A DNA stretch of 64,000 nt from Corynebacterium simulans (GCF_001586215.1 NZ_CP014634.1:2356001-2420000), one strand, 5' to 3'. Counted from the first letter of the stretch, positions 27,558-36,476 are shown. The notes: generated from the letters alone by a model not told the origin. Translations and numbers: made by a program.

Positions 27558-27787
27558 ATGCGAATCGAACACATGGCCATGTACGTACAGGGCTAAAGAC
27601 CTATTTTCTGAGTTTCGAAGACGGTGCCCGTTTCGAAATCATGGCGCGACCAGGCCATGAAAAGCGGCTAGCTTTGGCTGGGTGGAATCATTTGGCATTG
27701 TCTGTGGGTAGCCGCGAGAAGGTAAATCGTCTCGCGGCGTATGGATACTATGAATTCGCCTTTCTTGATGCGGAGGTGACTGTTTAG
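27558..27787 (+). pseudogene. Decayed glyoxalase/VOC family gene
   Basis: The ATG at 27558 opens MRIEHMAMYVQG, the first strand of a vicinal-oxygen-chelate protein, then hits a stop. From 27602 to 27787 a second frame (shifted relative to the first) reads 61 codons with the VOC patterns YFLSFEDGARFEIMARP, WNHLALSVGS and a final GYYEF...VTV before TAG. Intact relatives are about 120-130 residues, so there is a frameshift near 27591-27601 plus internal deletions around 27660 and 27740. It is a remnant of a metal-dependent glyoxalase-like enzyme and should not be functional. Confidence 0.85.
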
Positions 27788-27803
27788 GCCACAGTGCGCA
27801 AAG

Positions 27804-29123
27804 TCAGCGCTGTGCGCCGGGCAGGTGCGCGCGCCAGGCAATAGTGACGTTGATTAGACACAAAATGGCCAAAATGCTGCCGATGATGAAAAGCTTCGTA
27901 AATCCGATGTAGGCCGATAGTGCGCTAAACGCCATAGGGATGAAGAAGCCGGTATAGGAGATGGAGTAGTACACGGCGGTGAGGCCTGCCAGCTCCTCTT
28001 CACCGGCGATCCGCTGGACCTCGGAGAGTCCGGCGACAAGGGCGAGGCCGTAGCCAGCGCCCATCGTGGCGGCAGCGGCGATGCCCAAAGGCAGCGACAA
28101 CGTCTGCGCTGCGAAGGCCGCGACGAAAGCCCCGAGCGTAATAACCGCCATGGCGATGGCGGATGCTCGGGCGGACTTATGGGTATCGATGAGGCGTCCG
28201 AGCATTTGCACGCCAACGCCGCAGCCTAAAGTAATGACGGTCATGAGGCCGGAGAACGCAATGGGCGTTTGCCCCGCAGACGTGGCGAGCAACTGCGGGA
28301 GCAAGGCATAGGCGGCACCGGCACATCCGAATACCCACGGGGCAACGGGAACGACCACGCGCAGGAAGCGCTTGTGAGCGGCGGCCGGGATATGCAGCAT
28401 TTCGAGCATCTCGCGAACCTTCAGCTCCAAGATGGTGGTCTTTACCGTGCCGCGGCGTGGCTCACGAGTTTCCGGAGTATACGTCAGCCAAACCGCAGTC
28501 GCGAGAGTCAGCAGAATGTGCAGGATATAAGCTAAGTGCGTGGGCCAAGGGCCCCATTGCGCCAGTACCGAGGCAATTCCGGCGCCCACCAAGAATCCGA
28601 CGGTAAGGCACAGTGAAGCTTTTCTTGCACCGGCCGCGGGGTCCCCTCCAGCCCGGGAGACAAGCTCGGTAATCCACGTGGAACCCACCGCCATAACAAG
28701 GCCCAGCGCCATGCCACACAGCACGCGACCTAGCGCGATGATAAGCGGTTCATGCGGAGCGATGGACAGCAGGAAAGACCCCAGCAGCGATAAAGGCGCG
28801 GCCGGCAGGAGAGTGGGCTTGCGGCCGATGAGGTCGGATAGCGGGCCTCCCACAAGCAACGCGGGGACGATTCCCAAGACATATGCCGCGAGCAAACCAT
28901 TTACGGTCACCTGTGAAAAGTGCGAAGTCTCGCGGTACATCACCAACAATGGGGTGAACTCGTTGCCGCCCCACGCGACCGCCACCATTGAACCGGCGAC
29001 GGGAAACCACGAATGAGGCCTAAACGAAGGCAACACCTCCGGCGCCGGCGATACGCTAGGCACGGACTCAGTCGCGGGCACATGGGAAAGCGACGATGCG
29101 GATGTTGAGGTTTGAGCGGTCAC
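27804..29123 (-). CDS. MFS transporter
   Basis: A 439-residue major facilitator with about 12 transmembrane helices after a 35-residue Ser/Pro-rich cytoplasmic head. The MFS motif between helices 2 and 3 is visible as GGPLSDLIGRKPTLL near residue 95, and the central loop lies around 215-245. The GTG start at 29123 overlaps the stop of the upstream GntR gene (GTGA), so regulator and transporter form one operon, as is common for efflux or uptake systems controlled by a ligand of the transporter. The substrate cannot be told. The 3' end lies 16 bp from the glyoxalase remnant, which is convergent with it. Confidence 0.85.
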   Translation of the reverse strand: MTAQTSTSASSLSHVPATESVPSVSPAPEVLPSFRPHSWFPVAGSMVAVAWGGNEFTPLLVMYRETSHFSQVTVNGLLAAYVLGIVPALLVGGPLSDLIGRKPTLLPAAPLSLLGSFLLSIAPHEPLIIALGRVLCGMALGLVMAVGSTWITELVSRAGGDPAAGARKASLCLTVGFLVGAGIASVLAQWGPWPTHLAYILHILLTLATAVWLTYTPETREPRRGTVKTTILELKVREMLEMLHIPAAAHKRFLRVVVPVAPWVFGCAGAAYALLPQLLATSAGQTPIAFSGLMTVITLGCGVGVQMLGRLIDTHKSARASAIAMAVITLGAFVAAFAAQTLSLPLGIAAAATMGAGYGLALVAGLSEVQRIAGEEELAGLTAVYYSISYTGFFIPMAFSALSAYIGFTKLFIIGSILAILCLINVTIAWRAHLPGAQR

Positions 29124-29761
29124 AGTTGATTCCTAGAAGTAGTCAGGTGGTCTTCGAGTTCAGTGAGGTAGGTGGAGTAGTTGCCGTGGCGGAGGGCTTC
29201 GGCAAGCAGGCGGTGCTGGGCGACGAAGCCACGCGCTCGCTCCACATTGCGGCCAATTGCCGTGGCTGTGAAGCGCTGCTGACGCTCGCGCAGCGTGTGA
29301 CCGAGATGGGCAAGCAGGCTATTGCCGCCGTTGTCCATGATGGTCTGGTGGAAACGCGCATCGAGGTGGGCGTATGTGCGCAGGTCACCGGCGTTGAGCG
29401 CGGCGTCTTGTTCCGCGATGGTCGCATCGAGGCAATCAGCAATGACGGCGCGCTCTGCGGCGGGGAGGGCGCAGATATGGCGGGCGGAGTGGGCGTCGAC
29501 AAGCAGGCGCGCCTCGTAGACCTCGCGAATCTCGCGCGGGCTGATCGGGACCACCAGCGCGCCGCGTTTGGGATAGAGCTTCAAAAAGCCCTCAACTTCC
29601 AAGCGGAGGAAGGCCTCGCGCATGGGAGTCCTGCTCATCCCGAGCTCTGAAGCGATGACTGCCTCGGAGAGCATCTCGGATTCGGCAATGTCACCTTCGA
29701 TGATTGCACGCTTGACCCATTCATAGGCGCGCTCGGCGGCTGGCGTACTTGCATTCGACAT
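29120..29761 (-). CDS. GntR family transcriptional regulator (FadR/FCD subfamily)
   Basis: A 213-residue regulator with an N-terminal winged helix (AYEWVKRAIIEGDIAESEMLSE, then ELGMSRTPMREAFLRLEVEGFL, about 8-70) and a C-terminal helical FCD ligand domain. The FCD metal/ligand residues are visible in ARFHQTIMDNGGN and AQHRLLAEAL. The start is uncertain: ATG 29761 gives a typical N-terminus, but GTG 29785 and ATG 29776 are in frame. A near-palindrome CTTGCATACAAG at 29770-29781 overlaps this area and could be its own operator. It is co-transcribed with the MFS gene through a 4-bp overlap. Confidence 0.85.
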   Translation of the reverse strand: MSNASTPAAERAYEWVKRAIIEGDIAESEMLSEAVIASELGMSRTPMREAFLRLEVEGFLKLYPKRGALVVPISPREIREVYEARLLVDAHSARHICALPAAERAVIADCLDATIAEQDAALNAGDLRTYAHLDARFHQTIMDNGGNSLLAHLGHTLRERQQRFTATAIGRNVERARGFVAQHRLLAEALRHGNYSTYLTELEDHLTTSRNQL

Positions 29762-29769
29762 GCATTCAT

Positions 29770-29781
29770 CTTGCATACAAG
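29770..29781. promoter_or_regulatory. Candidate GntR operator
   Basis: CTTGCATACAAG is symmetric at 10 of 12 positions and lies just before the GntR reading frame, the usual place of an autoregulatory site for FCD-type GntR proteins. Assignment is by position and symmetry only. Confidence 0.4.
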
Positions 29782-29900
29782 CCACGGGCGTTGTCTAAAA
29801 AATCGTGCTATTAGTGAGGCGGTGATCACCTTCGTGCTTTATGAGATCTGCAAGACTTTTCGCGTGTTTTCCATGCTAGAAAGCTGGGCAGTGCATGACA

Positions 29901-29922
29901 TTTAGGACGCATGTTCTAAAAT
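29901..29922 (+). promoter_or_regulatory. LexA (SOS) operator overlapping the dinB -10 box
   Basis: TTTAGGAC (29901-29908) and GTTCTAAA (29913-29920) are inverted halves with one mismatch around GCAT, giving the corynebacterial LexA form with a GNACNNNNGTTC core. The -10 box TAAAAT (29917-29922) overlaps the right half and ends 7 nt before ATG 29930. LexA binding would therefore block the promoter directly. Confidence 0.65.
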
Positions 29923-29929
29923 GGGGCGC

Positions 29930-31357
29930 ATGCAGCGTTGGGTTTTACACATCGACATGGACGCTTTCTTCGCGTCCGTCGAGCAGCTGACCCGGCCGAC
30001 GTTGCGTGGGCGCCCGGTGTTGGTCGCGGGCGTCGGCGGGCGCGGCGTCGTGGCGGGCGCATCCTATGAGGCCCGCGTTTTTGGCGCCCACTCAGCCATG
30101 CCCACTTTCCGCGCCCAGCAGTTGGTTGGCCTGCGCGGAGTGGTGGTGCAGCCGCGGCACGTGGTGTACTCAGCGGCGTCGAAAAGAGTGTTTAAGATTC
30201 TCGCGGAACACGTGGGAGTTATAGAGCAGCTTTCCGTTGATGAGGCCTTTATGGAGCCTGAAGCTTTGATCGGCGCGAGCCCAGAAGAAGTAAAAGAATG
30301 GGCAGATAACCTGCGGGAGCTGATTCGTGCGGAGACTGGCCTGCCGAGTTCGATTGGGGCGGGTTCGGGTAAGCAATTTGCCAAGATTGGTTCTGGGGAG
30401 GCGAAGCCGGACGGCACGTTTGTGATTCCAGCAGAAAAACAGTTGGAGATTCTCCACCCCATGCCGGTGGGAAAGCTGTGGGGCGTAGGGCCTGTAACGA
30501 GGACGAAGCTCGCGGCTATCGGTGTGGAGACCATCGGGCAGCTGGCGGCGATGTCGCAAAAAGAAGTGGAGATTTCTTTAGGCGCGACGATTGGTGTGGG
30601 TTTGTGGAAGCTCGCTCAAGGCATCGACGACAGGGCGGTGGCCCCGCGCGCAGTGGCCAAGCAGATTTCCACGGAGCATACCTACCCTAAGGATTTGCTT
30701 ACGGTAGCGGAGGTAGACGCTGCGATTGTGAGGGCGGCGGAGGGCGCGCATCGGCGCTTGCTTCGCGACGGCCGCGGTGCCCGCACCGTCTCCGTCAAAC
30801 TGCGGATGGCAGATTTCCACATCGAATCGCGCTCGGCCACGCTTCCTTATGCCACGGATGATGTGGAAACCTTAAAAGCAACGGCATTCAAGCTCGCGCG
30901 CTATCCCGATGAGCTTGGCCCGATTCGTTTGGTGGGCGTGAGCTATTCGGGCTTGGAGGCCGCGCGCCAAGACGTACTCTTTCCTGAGCTGGACCGCGTG
31001 GTGGTGCGCCCGCCGAGTAAAGCGGACGATGACTACGAGGCCGGAGTTTCGGACAACGCACTTGATGAGGGGCGCGTGGAAGTAAGCATCGAGGACGAAC
31101 CCGATAGCACGTGGCGGGCAACGCAAGACGTTTATCATCCCGATTATGGCCACGGCTGGATTCAGGGCGCCGGTCACGGTGTGGTCAGCGTGCGGTTTGA
31201 AACGCGTGCGACAGGCCCCGGCCGCACCAAATCCTTTGCTGCTGATGATCCGGATCTAATTCCCGGGGACCCACTTGATTCTTTGGCATGGCCGGAGTGG
31301 TTTGTGCAGGACGCTGATCCGGATGCTGAACCAGGCACTGAGTCAGGCGCTGTGTAA
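29930..31357 (+). CDS. dinB: DNA polymerase IV
   Basis: A Y-family translesion polymerase of 475 residues. Catalytic carboxylates are in HIDMDAFFASVEQ (D9 and D11) and SVDEAF (D104, E105). The steric and DNA-binding features SYEARVFGAHSAM, the helix-hairpin-helix region VGKLWGVGPVTRTKLAAIG and the little-finger domain follow. The last 90 residues are an actinobacterial-type tail containing YHPDYGHGWIQGAGHGVVSVRFE. I prefer ATG 29930 to ATG 29921 because TAAAAT ends 7 nt upstream, fitting a leaderless message, and because MQRWVLHIDMD is the normal N-terminus. A LexA box overlaps the promoter, so induction by DNA damage is likely. It is convergent with the asparaginase gene, only 2 bp apart. 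Confidence 0.95.
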   Translation: MQRWVLHIDMDAFFASVEQLTRPTLRGRPVLVAGVGGRGVVAGASYEARVFGAHSAMPTFRAQQLVGLRGVVVQPRHVVYSAASKRVFKILAEHVGVIEQLSVDEAFMEPEALIGASPEEVKEWADNLRELIRAETGLPSSIGAGSGKQFAKIGSGEAKPDGTFVIPAEKQLEILHPMPVGKLWGVGPVTRTKLAAIGVETIGQLAAMSQKEVEISLGATIGVGLWKLAQGIDDRAVAPRAVAKQISTEHTYPKDLLTVAEVDAAIVRAAEGAHRRLLRDGRGARTVSVKLRMADFHIESRSATLPYATDDVETLKATAFKLARYPDELGPIRLVGVSYSGLEAARQDVLFPELDRVVVRPPSKADDDYEAGVSDNALDEGRVEVSIEDEPDSTWRATQDVYHPDYGHGWIQGAGHGVVSVRFETRATGPGRTKSFAADDPDLIPGDPLDSLAWPEWFVQDADPDAEPGTESGAV

Positions 31358-31359
31358 AG

Positions 31360-32277
31360 CTAGCGCGAGTATTGTTTCGGCGCTGCTTTGGCGGCGAAAA
31401 CTTCGGAGACGGAGGTGCCGGTGGCGAGGGCGGCGGCGAGAAGGATTCGCGCTTGACCGGGGCGGAAAGCGCCAGCACTAACCGCGCCTTTATCGGCAAG
31501 CGTTGCACCACCACCGGAGCCGCCGTAGGCGAGGGAAGTAGTGCCGTAGGGCACGCGGGTGCTGATGGCAACGGGAAGGCCTGCTTCGAGTGCGCGCGCT
31601 ACGCCTTCGCCCATACCTTCGCCCATGTTTCCGGAACCGAGCGCCTCGATGACGAGGCCCGAAAAGTGGGGAATGGCGGCGTCGACAAGCGTGGCGTCAG
31701 CGCCGGGGTACGCGGCAAGGATGGCAACCGGGTGTGGTGCGAGTGGGGCAAGCGGTAGGGGAAAGAGATTGGATTCGCCAACGGGCATCGATTCAAAGCC
31801 GTTGAGATGAAAGGTGTGGTTCTTGCGTGCCCCGCGCGCCGGGATGGTCATGCCTCCGAACTGGATATAAACACCGGGGGTTCCTTGCTCGATGAGGTGC
31901 AGGCTGTCGTGGAGGTTGCGCGGACCGTCGCCTCCGGGATGATCGAAAGACCGCTGCGCGCCTGTGAGAACAACGGGCTTTGTGCCCGGATCAAAAATGG
32001 AAAGCGCCATGGCGGTTTCTTCCATGGAATCCGTGCCATGGGTGATGAGGATGCCGTCGATGTCGGTGCGGGTGAGTTGCACGTGGACGGTGCCGAGCAG
32101 CTCATCGAGATCCGCCAAGGTGATGGAGCTGGAGTCGAGTTGGCGGAATTCGATGACTTCAATGTCTGCCGAAAGGCTACGGGCCAGTTCCTGGCCGGTG
32201 ACTGTTGGAATGAGCGAGCCGTCCGCGGCCGCGGTGCAGGCGATGGTGCCGCCGGTGGCGATAAGCGCGATAGTCAT
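31360..32277 (-). CDS. L-asparaginase (type I/II fold)
   Basis: A 305-residue asparaginase that hydrolyses asparagine to aspartate and ammonia. Both active-site motifs are present: IALIATGGTIA with the nucleophile T11, and ILITHGTDSMEETA with the T-D pair near residue 83. A further conserved PVVLTGAQR follows. There is no signal peptide, so a cytosolic enzyme is expected. ATG 32277 is supported by a TAGGGT box ending 7 nt upstream (leaderless), and the sequence GGTGGAG lies within that spacer. The gene converges on dinB. Confidence 0.9.
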   Translation of the reverse strand: MTIALIATGGTIACTAAADGSLIPTVTGQELARSLSADIEVIEFRQLDSSSITLADLDELLGTVHVQLTRTDIDGILITHGTDSMEETAMALSIFDPGTKPVVLTGAQRSFDHPGGDGPRNLHDSLHLIEQGTPGVYIQFGGMTIPARGARKNHTFHLNGFESMPVGESNLFPLPLAPLAPHPVAILAAYPGADATLVDAAIPHFSGLVIEALGSGNMGEGMGEGVARALEAGLPVAISTRVPYGTTSLAYGGSGGGATLADKGAVSAGAFRPGQARILLAAALATGTSVSEVFAAKAAPKQYSR

Positions 32278-32284
32278 GGACTCC

Positions 32285-32290
32285 ACCCTA
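32285..32290 (-). promoter_or_regulatory. -10 box TAGGGT of the asparaginase gene
   Basis: On the minus strand TAGGGT ends 7 nt before ATG 32277, the spacing of leaderless promoters elsewhere in this window. Confidence 0.5.
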
Positions 32291-32445
32291 GCGATTAGCG
32301 ACGGGGCATTAGTAGCGAAAAAGATGGTGTTGGTGGGCGCGGGGCGCACGGAAATGGAAGTGGCGTGGGTAATGTGGTGTGAAGAAAAGCGACAACTATC
32401 GCGCGCTAAGATGCGAAGTCGCGCCACCCAACGTGAGGAGAAAAA

Positions 32446-33090
32446 GTGAAGTTCACCAAGCTCGGGGCCGCTCTCATGGCCGTTAGTGCTGCTACCGCTT
32501 TGGCTGCCTGCTCTTCTTCCGATGAAGCTGACAAGGCTAAACCATCATCTACTGAGAAGTCCTCGAGTGCAGAGGAGACCTCAATTGCCTCCACTGAGAT
32601 TCCGGATGCAGCTGCCCTCAACGCCATCCTGACCAAGGCCACCGACCCGAACGTGCCGGTCGAGGAAAAGACCAAGACCGTGCAAGGCTCCGAGGAGGCG
32701 TCAGAGCTTTTCGACGTCATGGCAGCCTCCCAGGCAGAGTCCGGCGCAGTTTTTGAGGTCGTCGACCCAGTGCTGCCGGGCTACAGCCCAGAATCCGCGC
32801 TGGCTACCGTTAACTTCTCTACCCCGGATGGCCAGGGCCAGACCGCAGACCAGGTTGAGTTTGTCTTCGAAAACGGCGACTGGAAGCTGTCGAAGAACTG
32901 GGCCTGCATCTTGGTTTCCAACATCGTGCCGCCAGAGCAAGTCCCGCCGATGTGCGCGGATACCGCAGGCGGCGCTGCAGGTGCGCCGGCAGAAAACGCT
33001 CCGGCCGAGCAGCCAACAGAGGGCGCTCCGGCAGAACAACCCGCCGAGCAGCCGGCAGAAGGTGCGCCAGCCGAGCAGCCGGCGCAGTAA
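32446..33090 (+). CDS. Mtb12-like lipoprotein
   Basis: A 214-residue exported lipoprotein. The signal peptide ends in a lipobox LAAC (Cys at about residue 22), followed by a Ser/Lys-rich linker. The globular domain (about 50-170) resembles the low-molecular-weight antigen Mtb12 of mycobacteria, with the pattern AALNAILTKATDPNVPVEEK and a C-terminal WKLSKNWACILV. A repeated Pro/Ala/Glu/Gln tail (APAEQP units) closes the protein and may span the cell wall. The start is GTG 32446 after GAGGAGAAAAA. Function is unknown; the antigen name comes from its immune recognition in tuberculosis. Confidence 0.82.
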   Translation: MKFTKLGAALMAVSAATALAACSSSDEADKAKPSSTEKSSSAEETSIASTEIPDAAALNAILTKATDPNVPVEEKTKTVQGSEEASELFDVMAASQAESGAVFEVVDPVLPGYSPESALATVNFSTPDGQGQTADQVEFVFENGDWKLSKNWACILVSNIVPPEQVPPMCADTAGGAAGAPAENAPAEQPTEGAPAEQPAEQPAEGAPAEQPAQ

Positions 33091-33138
33091 CAAGCGAACA
33101 AGCGCTAGAAAAGAAGAGCTAAAACTCGAAGCCGGGAA

Positions 33139-34098
33139 CTACTTAGCTGGGGAGAACTTCAGATCTGTGGTGGTGGACTGCACCACGCGCAGGTCGGAGG
33201 AGTCGGCGCCGTAGGTGATTTTGGTGTCGATGGCCACCTCGCCGTCGGTTGGCAGCGGCTGCGATAGGTCCACGGTCAGCTGGCCAGAGGAATCGGTTGT
33301 GGAGTCCATGACCTTGAGCTCTTTATCAGCCAGCTCCGTGCCCGCGGCTTGCCCCTCGAAAGACAGCGCGCCCAGGGATGGGCGCTGCTTTACAGAAACA
33401 CTGAGCTTGACGACGTCGCCGTCCTGCTCATCCAGCGTATAAGTTGCGGTTTGCAGCAAAGTGGACTCGCCGGCCACGCGGGATTCCACTGACCACTTTG
33501 CGCCCTTGCCGATTTCCTCGTCCGGGAAGACTACAGGTAGGGAAGTCAGCTTCATGATGGCCTGTTCAGTAATGCCACGGGCCTCGTCGGTGCCGTCTTG
33601 TGGCGCGGCCAAGCGCAGCGAAGACATCTGGCCCGAGTCCTCGGCACGCCAGCCAAACTGGAATCCCTCGCCGGAGGAAGCATCAGCATCCCCGGAGTAT
33701 TCCGGCGTGCCGCTGGTGGCAAAAACGTTGCGGGTAGCAGGCAGCTGGCCCTCGACGTTCTCGGTAGCCTCATCGACGCTGGCCTCTAGCGGCAGCGTCG
33801 TGGTGGCCGCCTTAATCTTGGAGGCATTGAAGTCCTTGGCCGCAGAAGACTTCATCAGGTCCTGGCTAAAGCCCTCGGTTACGGAATAGGTGACTTTCTG
33901 CTCGGCATCGATGTCGTGGTAGGAAAGCACCCGCTTTTCTCCGCTGCCTGCGGATTCGACGGTGATGCGCGGGGCGTCGATTGGCAGGCCCACCGGCTGC
34001 TCAACGGTTGGCGCAGGCTTTTCATAGGAGCAGGCGCTAAGCGGTGAGGCGGCGAGCGCGAGGACAGAAACGGTGGCTAAAGCTTTAACACGGAACAC
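33139..34098 (-). CDS. Putative lipoprotein of unknown function
   Basis: A 319-residue exported lipoprotein with a clear signal peptide and lipobox LSAC (Cys near residue 22). I choose GTG 34098 because it starts directly before the signal peptide. The mature part looks beta-rich, without motifs I recognise. It contains V-T-Y-S-V-T-E-G-F and repeated strands typical of outer-envelope lipoproteins. It is convergent with the Mtb12-like lipoprotein gene (48 bp between stops) and divergent from lspA, whose product would process it; the two starts are about 42 bp apart and share one promoter region. Confidence 0.72.
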   Translation of the reverse strand: MFRVKALATVSVLALAASPLSACSYEKPAPTVEQPVGLPIDAPRITVESAGSGEKRVLSYHDIDAEQKVTYSVTEGFSQDLMKSSAAKDFNASKIKAATTTLPLEASVDEATENVEGQLPATRNVFATSGTPEYSGDADASSGEGFQFGWRAEDSGQMSSLRLAAPQDGTDEARGITEQAIMKLTSLPVVFPDEEIGKGAKWSVESRVAGESTLLQTATYTLDEQDGDVVKLSVSVKQRPSLGALSFEGQAAGTELADKELKVMDSTTDSSGQLTVDLSQPLPTDGEVAIDTKITYGADSSDLRVVQSTTTDLKFSPAK

Positions 34099-34127
34099 AG
34101 CATTCCAAATTACCGGAAGCGGGTGTT

Positions 34128-34133
34128 TAGAAT
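34128..34133 (+). promoter_or_regulatory. -10 box TAGAAT of a leaderless lspA promoter
   Basis: TAGAAT ends 7 nt before GTG 34141; no ribosome site is present. It lies within the 42-bp divergent region shared with the lipoprotein gene. Confidence 0.55.
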
Positions 34134-34140
34134 GACTTGG

Positions 34141-34659
34141 GTGAGTCAAAAAAGAAGGAGTTTCGTTGGGCTGATGGCCGCGGTAGTTACCGCGGTGGCC
34201 GTCATTGACCAAGCAGTAAAGCAAATAATGCTGTCCATCCTCACTGAGGGGGAGCCGATGAATATTATCGGCGGATGGTTCCGCTTCTACCTTCTGTTTA
34301 ACCCCGGCGCGGCCTTTTCTATGGGCGGCGAGGGCAGTACTTGGCTGTTTACCACCATTCAGCTGGCATTCGTCGTGGGCGTGGCTATCGCGGCGCCGCG
34401 GATGAAGGACAAATGGCAGGCCGTGAGCTTAGCCATGATCGCCGGCGGCGCGCTGGGTAACCTCATCGACCGACTCTTCCGCGAGCCGGGCTTTTGGTTT
34501 GGTCATGTAGTGGATTACATCTCCGTGGGACGGTTCGCAGTATTTAATCTGGCGGATGCCTCGATTACCTGCGGCGTAGTGGTATTCATTGTGGCGATGT
34601 TGCTGGAAGATACAAAGAAGCAAGCAGAAAAGGCAGGTGGCGATGCGCGAGAGTCGTAG
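34141..34659 (+). CDS. lspA: Signal peptidase II (lipoprotein signal peptidase)
   Basis: LspA cleaves signal peptides of prolipoproteins after lipid modification. The protein has four transmembrane helices and the catalytic aspartates D110 in GNLIDR and D139 in FNLADA, plus the conserved NPGAAFS loop near residue 55. I set the start at GTG 34141, 7 nt after TAGAAT; GTG 34123 and ATG 34132 are in-frame alternatives, but the second overlaps the promoter box. It is 172 residues long, a usual length. It overlaps the RluD-family gene by 17 bp. Two lipoprotein genes sit immediately upstream, likely substrates. Confidence 0.93.
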   Translation: MSQKRRSFVGLMAAVVTAVAVIDQAVKQIMLSILTEGEPMNIIGGWFRFYLLFNPGAAFSMGGEGSTWLFTTIQLAFVVGVAIAAPRMKDKWQAVSLAMIAGGALGNLIDRLFREPGFWFGHVVDYISVGRFAVFNLADASITCGVVVFIVAMLLEDTKKQAEKAGGDARES

Positions 34660-35566
34660 ACTTCCGATTCCAGAAGGCCTCGAGGGCATGCGTGCCGACG
34701 CCGCCTTGGCCAAGCTCATCGGTATCTCCCGGGCAAAGGCTGCGGATTTGTGCATGGCTGGCGACGTCGAGATGGACGGTGCTGCGGTAGCCAAGTCCGA
34801 CCGCTTGGAGGCAGGCGGCTGGATTGACGTCATGATGCCCGCGCCGGAGGAGCCGCTGATTCCGAAGGAAGAACTCGTCGAGGGCATGGATGTGCTCTAT
34901 GCCGATGACGATGTCATCTGCGTGCACAAGCCGGTGGGCGTGGCAGCGCATCCGACGCTGGGCTGGGAAGGCCCCACGGTCATCGGCGGTTTGCGCGCGG
35001 CGGGCTACCAGCTTGCCGACGCGGGGCCTACCGAACGCAAGGGCATCGTCCACCGCCTTGACGTCGGCACCTCGGGCGTGATGGTGGTGGCCGCAAGTGA
35101 GCGCGCCTATTCGCAGCTGAAGGCAGCGTTTAAAGAACGCACCGTGACCAAGACCTATCACGCGGTGGTCCAGGGCCTCCCGGACCCGATTGTGGGAACC
35201 ATCGATGCGCCGATTGGCCGCCATCCCTCCTCCGGCTGGAAGTTTGCGGTGGTAGACGATGGCAAGCACGCCGTGACCCACTACAAGCTACTTGAAGCCT
35301 TTCGCGAGGCCAGCCTGCTCGAGGTACACCTAGAAACTGGGCGCACCCACCAGATTCGCGTGCACATGGCGGCAACGGGGCATCCCTGCGTGGGCGATCC
35401 CATGTATGGCTGCGATCCGAACCTGGCCAAGCGCCTGCGGCTGGTTAGGCAGTGGCTGCATGCGGTGACATTGGGCTTTGCCCACCCGGGAACGGGCAAG
35501 TACTTCGAGGTGTCGGCGCCGTATCCGGATGATCTGCGCTTTGCGCTGGAGGAACTACGCGGATGA
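34643..35566 (+). CDS. rluD: RluA/RluD family pseudouridine synthase
   Basis: A 307-residue enzyme that isomerises uridines in 23S rRNA. An N-terminal S4 RNA-binding domain (about 15-75, [18 protein letters not shown]) precedes the RluA-type catalytic domain. The catalytic Asp is D140 in [11 protein letters not shown], with the family motif [11 protein letters not shown] near residue 235. ATG 34643 follows AAGGCAGGTGG and overlaps lspA, a pairing found in most bacteria. The stop overlaps the next gene by 4 bp. Target sites (usually 1911/1915/1917) are assumed from the family. Confidence 0.92.
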   Translation: MRESRRLPIPEGLEGMRADAALAKLIGISRAKAADLCMAGDVEMDGAAVAKSDRLEAGGWIDVMMPAPEEPLIPKEELVEGMDVLYADDDVICVHKPVGVAAHPTLGWEGPTVIGGLRAAGYQLADAGPTERKGIVHRLDVGTSGVMVVAASERAYSQLKAAFKERTVTKTYHAVVQGLPDPIVGTIDAPIGRHPSSGWKFAVVDDGKHAVTHYKLLEAFREASLLEVHLETGRTHQIRVHMAATGHPCVGDPMYGCDPNLAKRLRLVRQWLHAVTLGFAHPGTGKYFEVSAPYPDDLRFALEELRG

Positions 35567-36138
35567 GGCATCCACCGGAGATTTATCGGCGGCGTCGGAT
35601 AGCAGCGGGCGTTATGGCAGTAATGTTTGTTCTATTCATCCTGCTGTGCTTTGGGCTTTTCGGTACCAAGTCCACGGTGGCTCTGCAGGGGGATCAGCTA
35701 GGCCCCGATAATGAGTCACGGGAGGAATACATAGCGCGGGCGGCAGATGCGCTTGCTGCTGCCGATGAACCGGCATATGCGTTGGTCAGCTTTGACGAGT
35801 CATTGAACTCGCAGCAGGTCGCCGCTCTGGCGCAGCCGGCCCCGCGCATGAGCGCCATCATCTTAGGGATGGCGGCACCTTTGGCAGTGCCGGAGCCTAC
35901 TGCAGGAGCAGACCGCGCTGGCGTTATCGATACGGAGATAAAGCGCCTGCGCGATTCCTATGCGGGAGTAGGCCAAGCGAATGTGCCGTCGAAGGTGGAT
36001 GCGGTCATCGTCTGGGCTGATGGCGATAGCCTGCGCGAGATTGCCGGCAACGAGTTGGTTGCTGCAGTAGAACCCGCGCCTGCCGACGCCGCCTGGGGCA
36101 GCTTTGGCGTCCGGCCCCTAAATTCCTTGCAGTACTAG
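35563..36138 (+). CDS. Membrane-anchored protein of unknown function
   Basis: A 191-residue protein with a basic head (YRRRR), one transmembrane helix (about 14-35) and an extracytoplasmic domain of about 150 residues rich in Ala, Asp and Pro. No catalytic motif is recognised. The pattern [17 protein letters not shown], then [17 protein letters not shown], suggests a small alpha/beta fold conserved among corynebacteria at this place. The ATG overlaps the RluD-family stop (ATGA), so it is translated with lspA and rluD, but a functional link is not evident. Confidence 0.65.
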   Translation: MRHPPEIYRRRRIAAGVMAVMFVLFILLCFGLFGTKSTVALQGDQLGPDNESREEYIARAADALAAADEPAYALVSFDESLNSQQVAALAQPAPRMSAIILGMAAPLAVPEPTAGADRAGVIDTEIKRLRDSYAGVGQANVPSKVDAVIVWADGDSLREIAGNELVAAVEPAPADAAWGSFGVRPLNSLQY

Positions 36139-36212
36139 TGCATGCTCAAGCACGGGCTCTCGCGAAAGGGCTCGCAAAAGAACCGGAAGAAGGAACACAG
36201 AAGAGGATAAAG

Positions 36213-36476
36213 ATGCGCATTTTTGCCGATACCAGCGCCTGGATGCCGAACTACCGCTTTGCCTACATTGCCGTGTGGGCGGGGCTGGTGTTCTGTCTTA
36301 TTGGGCTGGTGTTTCTGTTTTTTACTTCCGGTGAGCCGCTTTCGATTGGCATCTGTGCCTTCGTGGCCGTCTATTGCTTGTTTATGATTTTTCAGATGCC
36401 GCGCTGGGCGCTTGATGCGCGGGAAGAAAAAGAAAGGCGCCGCCGAGCAAAGGCAGCGCGGAAAGAGATGCGTTAG
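36213..36476 (+). CDS. Small two-helix membrane protein
   Basis: An 87-residue protein with two transmembrane helices (about 16-35 and 42-62) and a strongly basic C-terminal tail (about 25 residues of E/R/K). The start ATG 36213 follows AAGAGGATAAAG. A longer in-frame GTG at 36138 has no ribosome site. It overlaps the RarD gene by 4 bp at the 3' end on the opposite strand. I do not recognise a family; it is the last gene of the lspA-rluD run. Confidence 0.6.
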   Translation: MRIFADTSAWMPNYRFAYIAVWAGLVFCLIGLVFLFFTSGEPLSIGICAFVAVYCLFMIFQMPRWALDAREEKERRRRAKAARKEMR

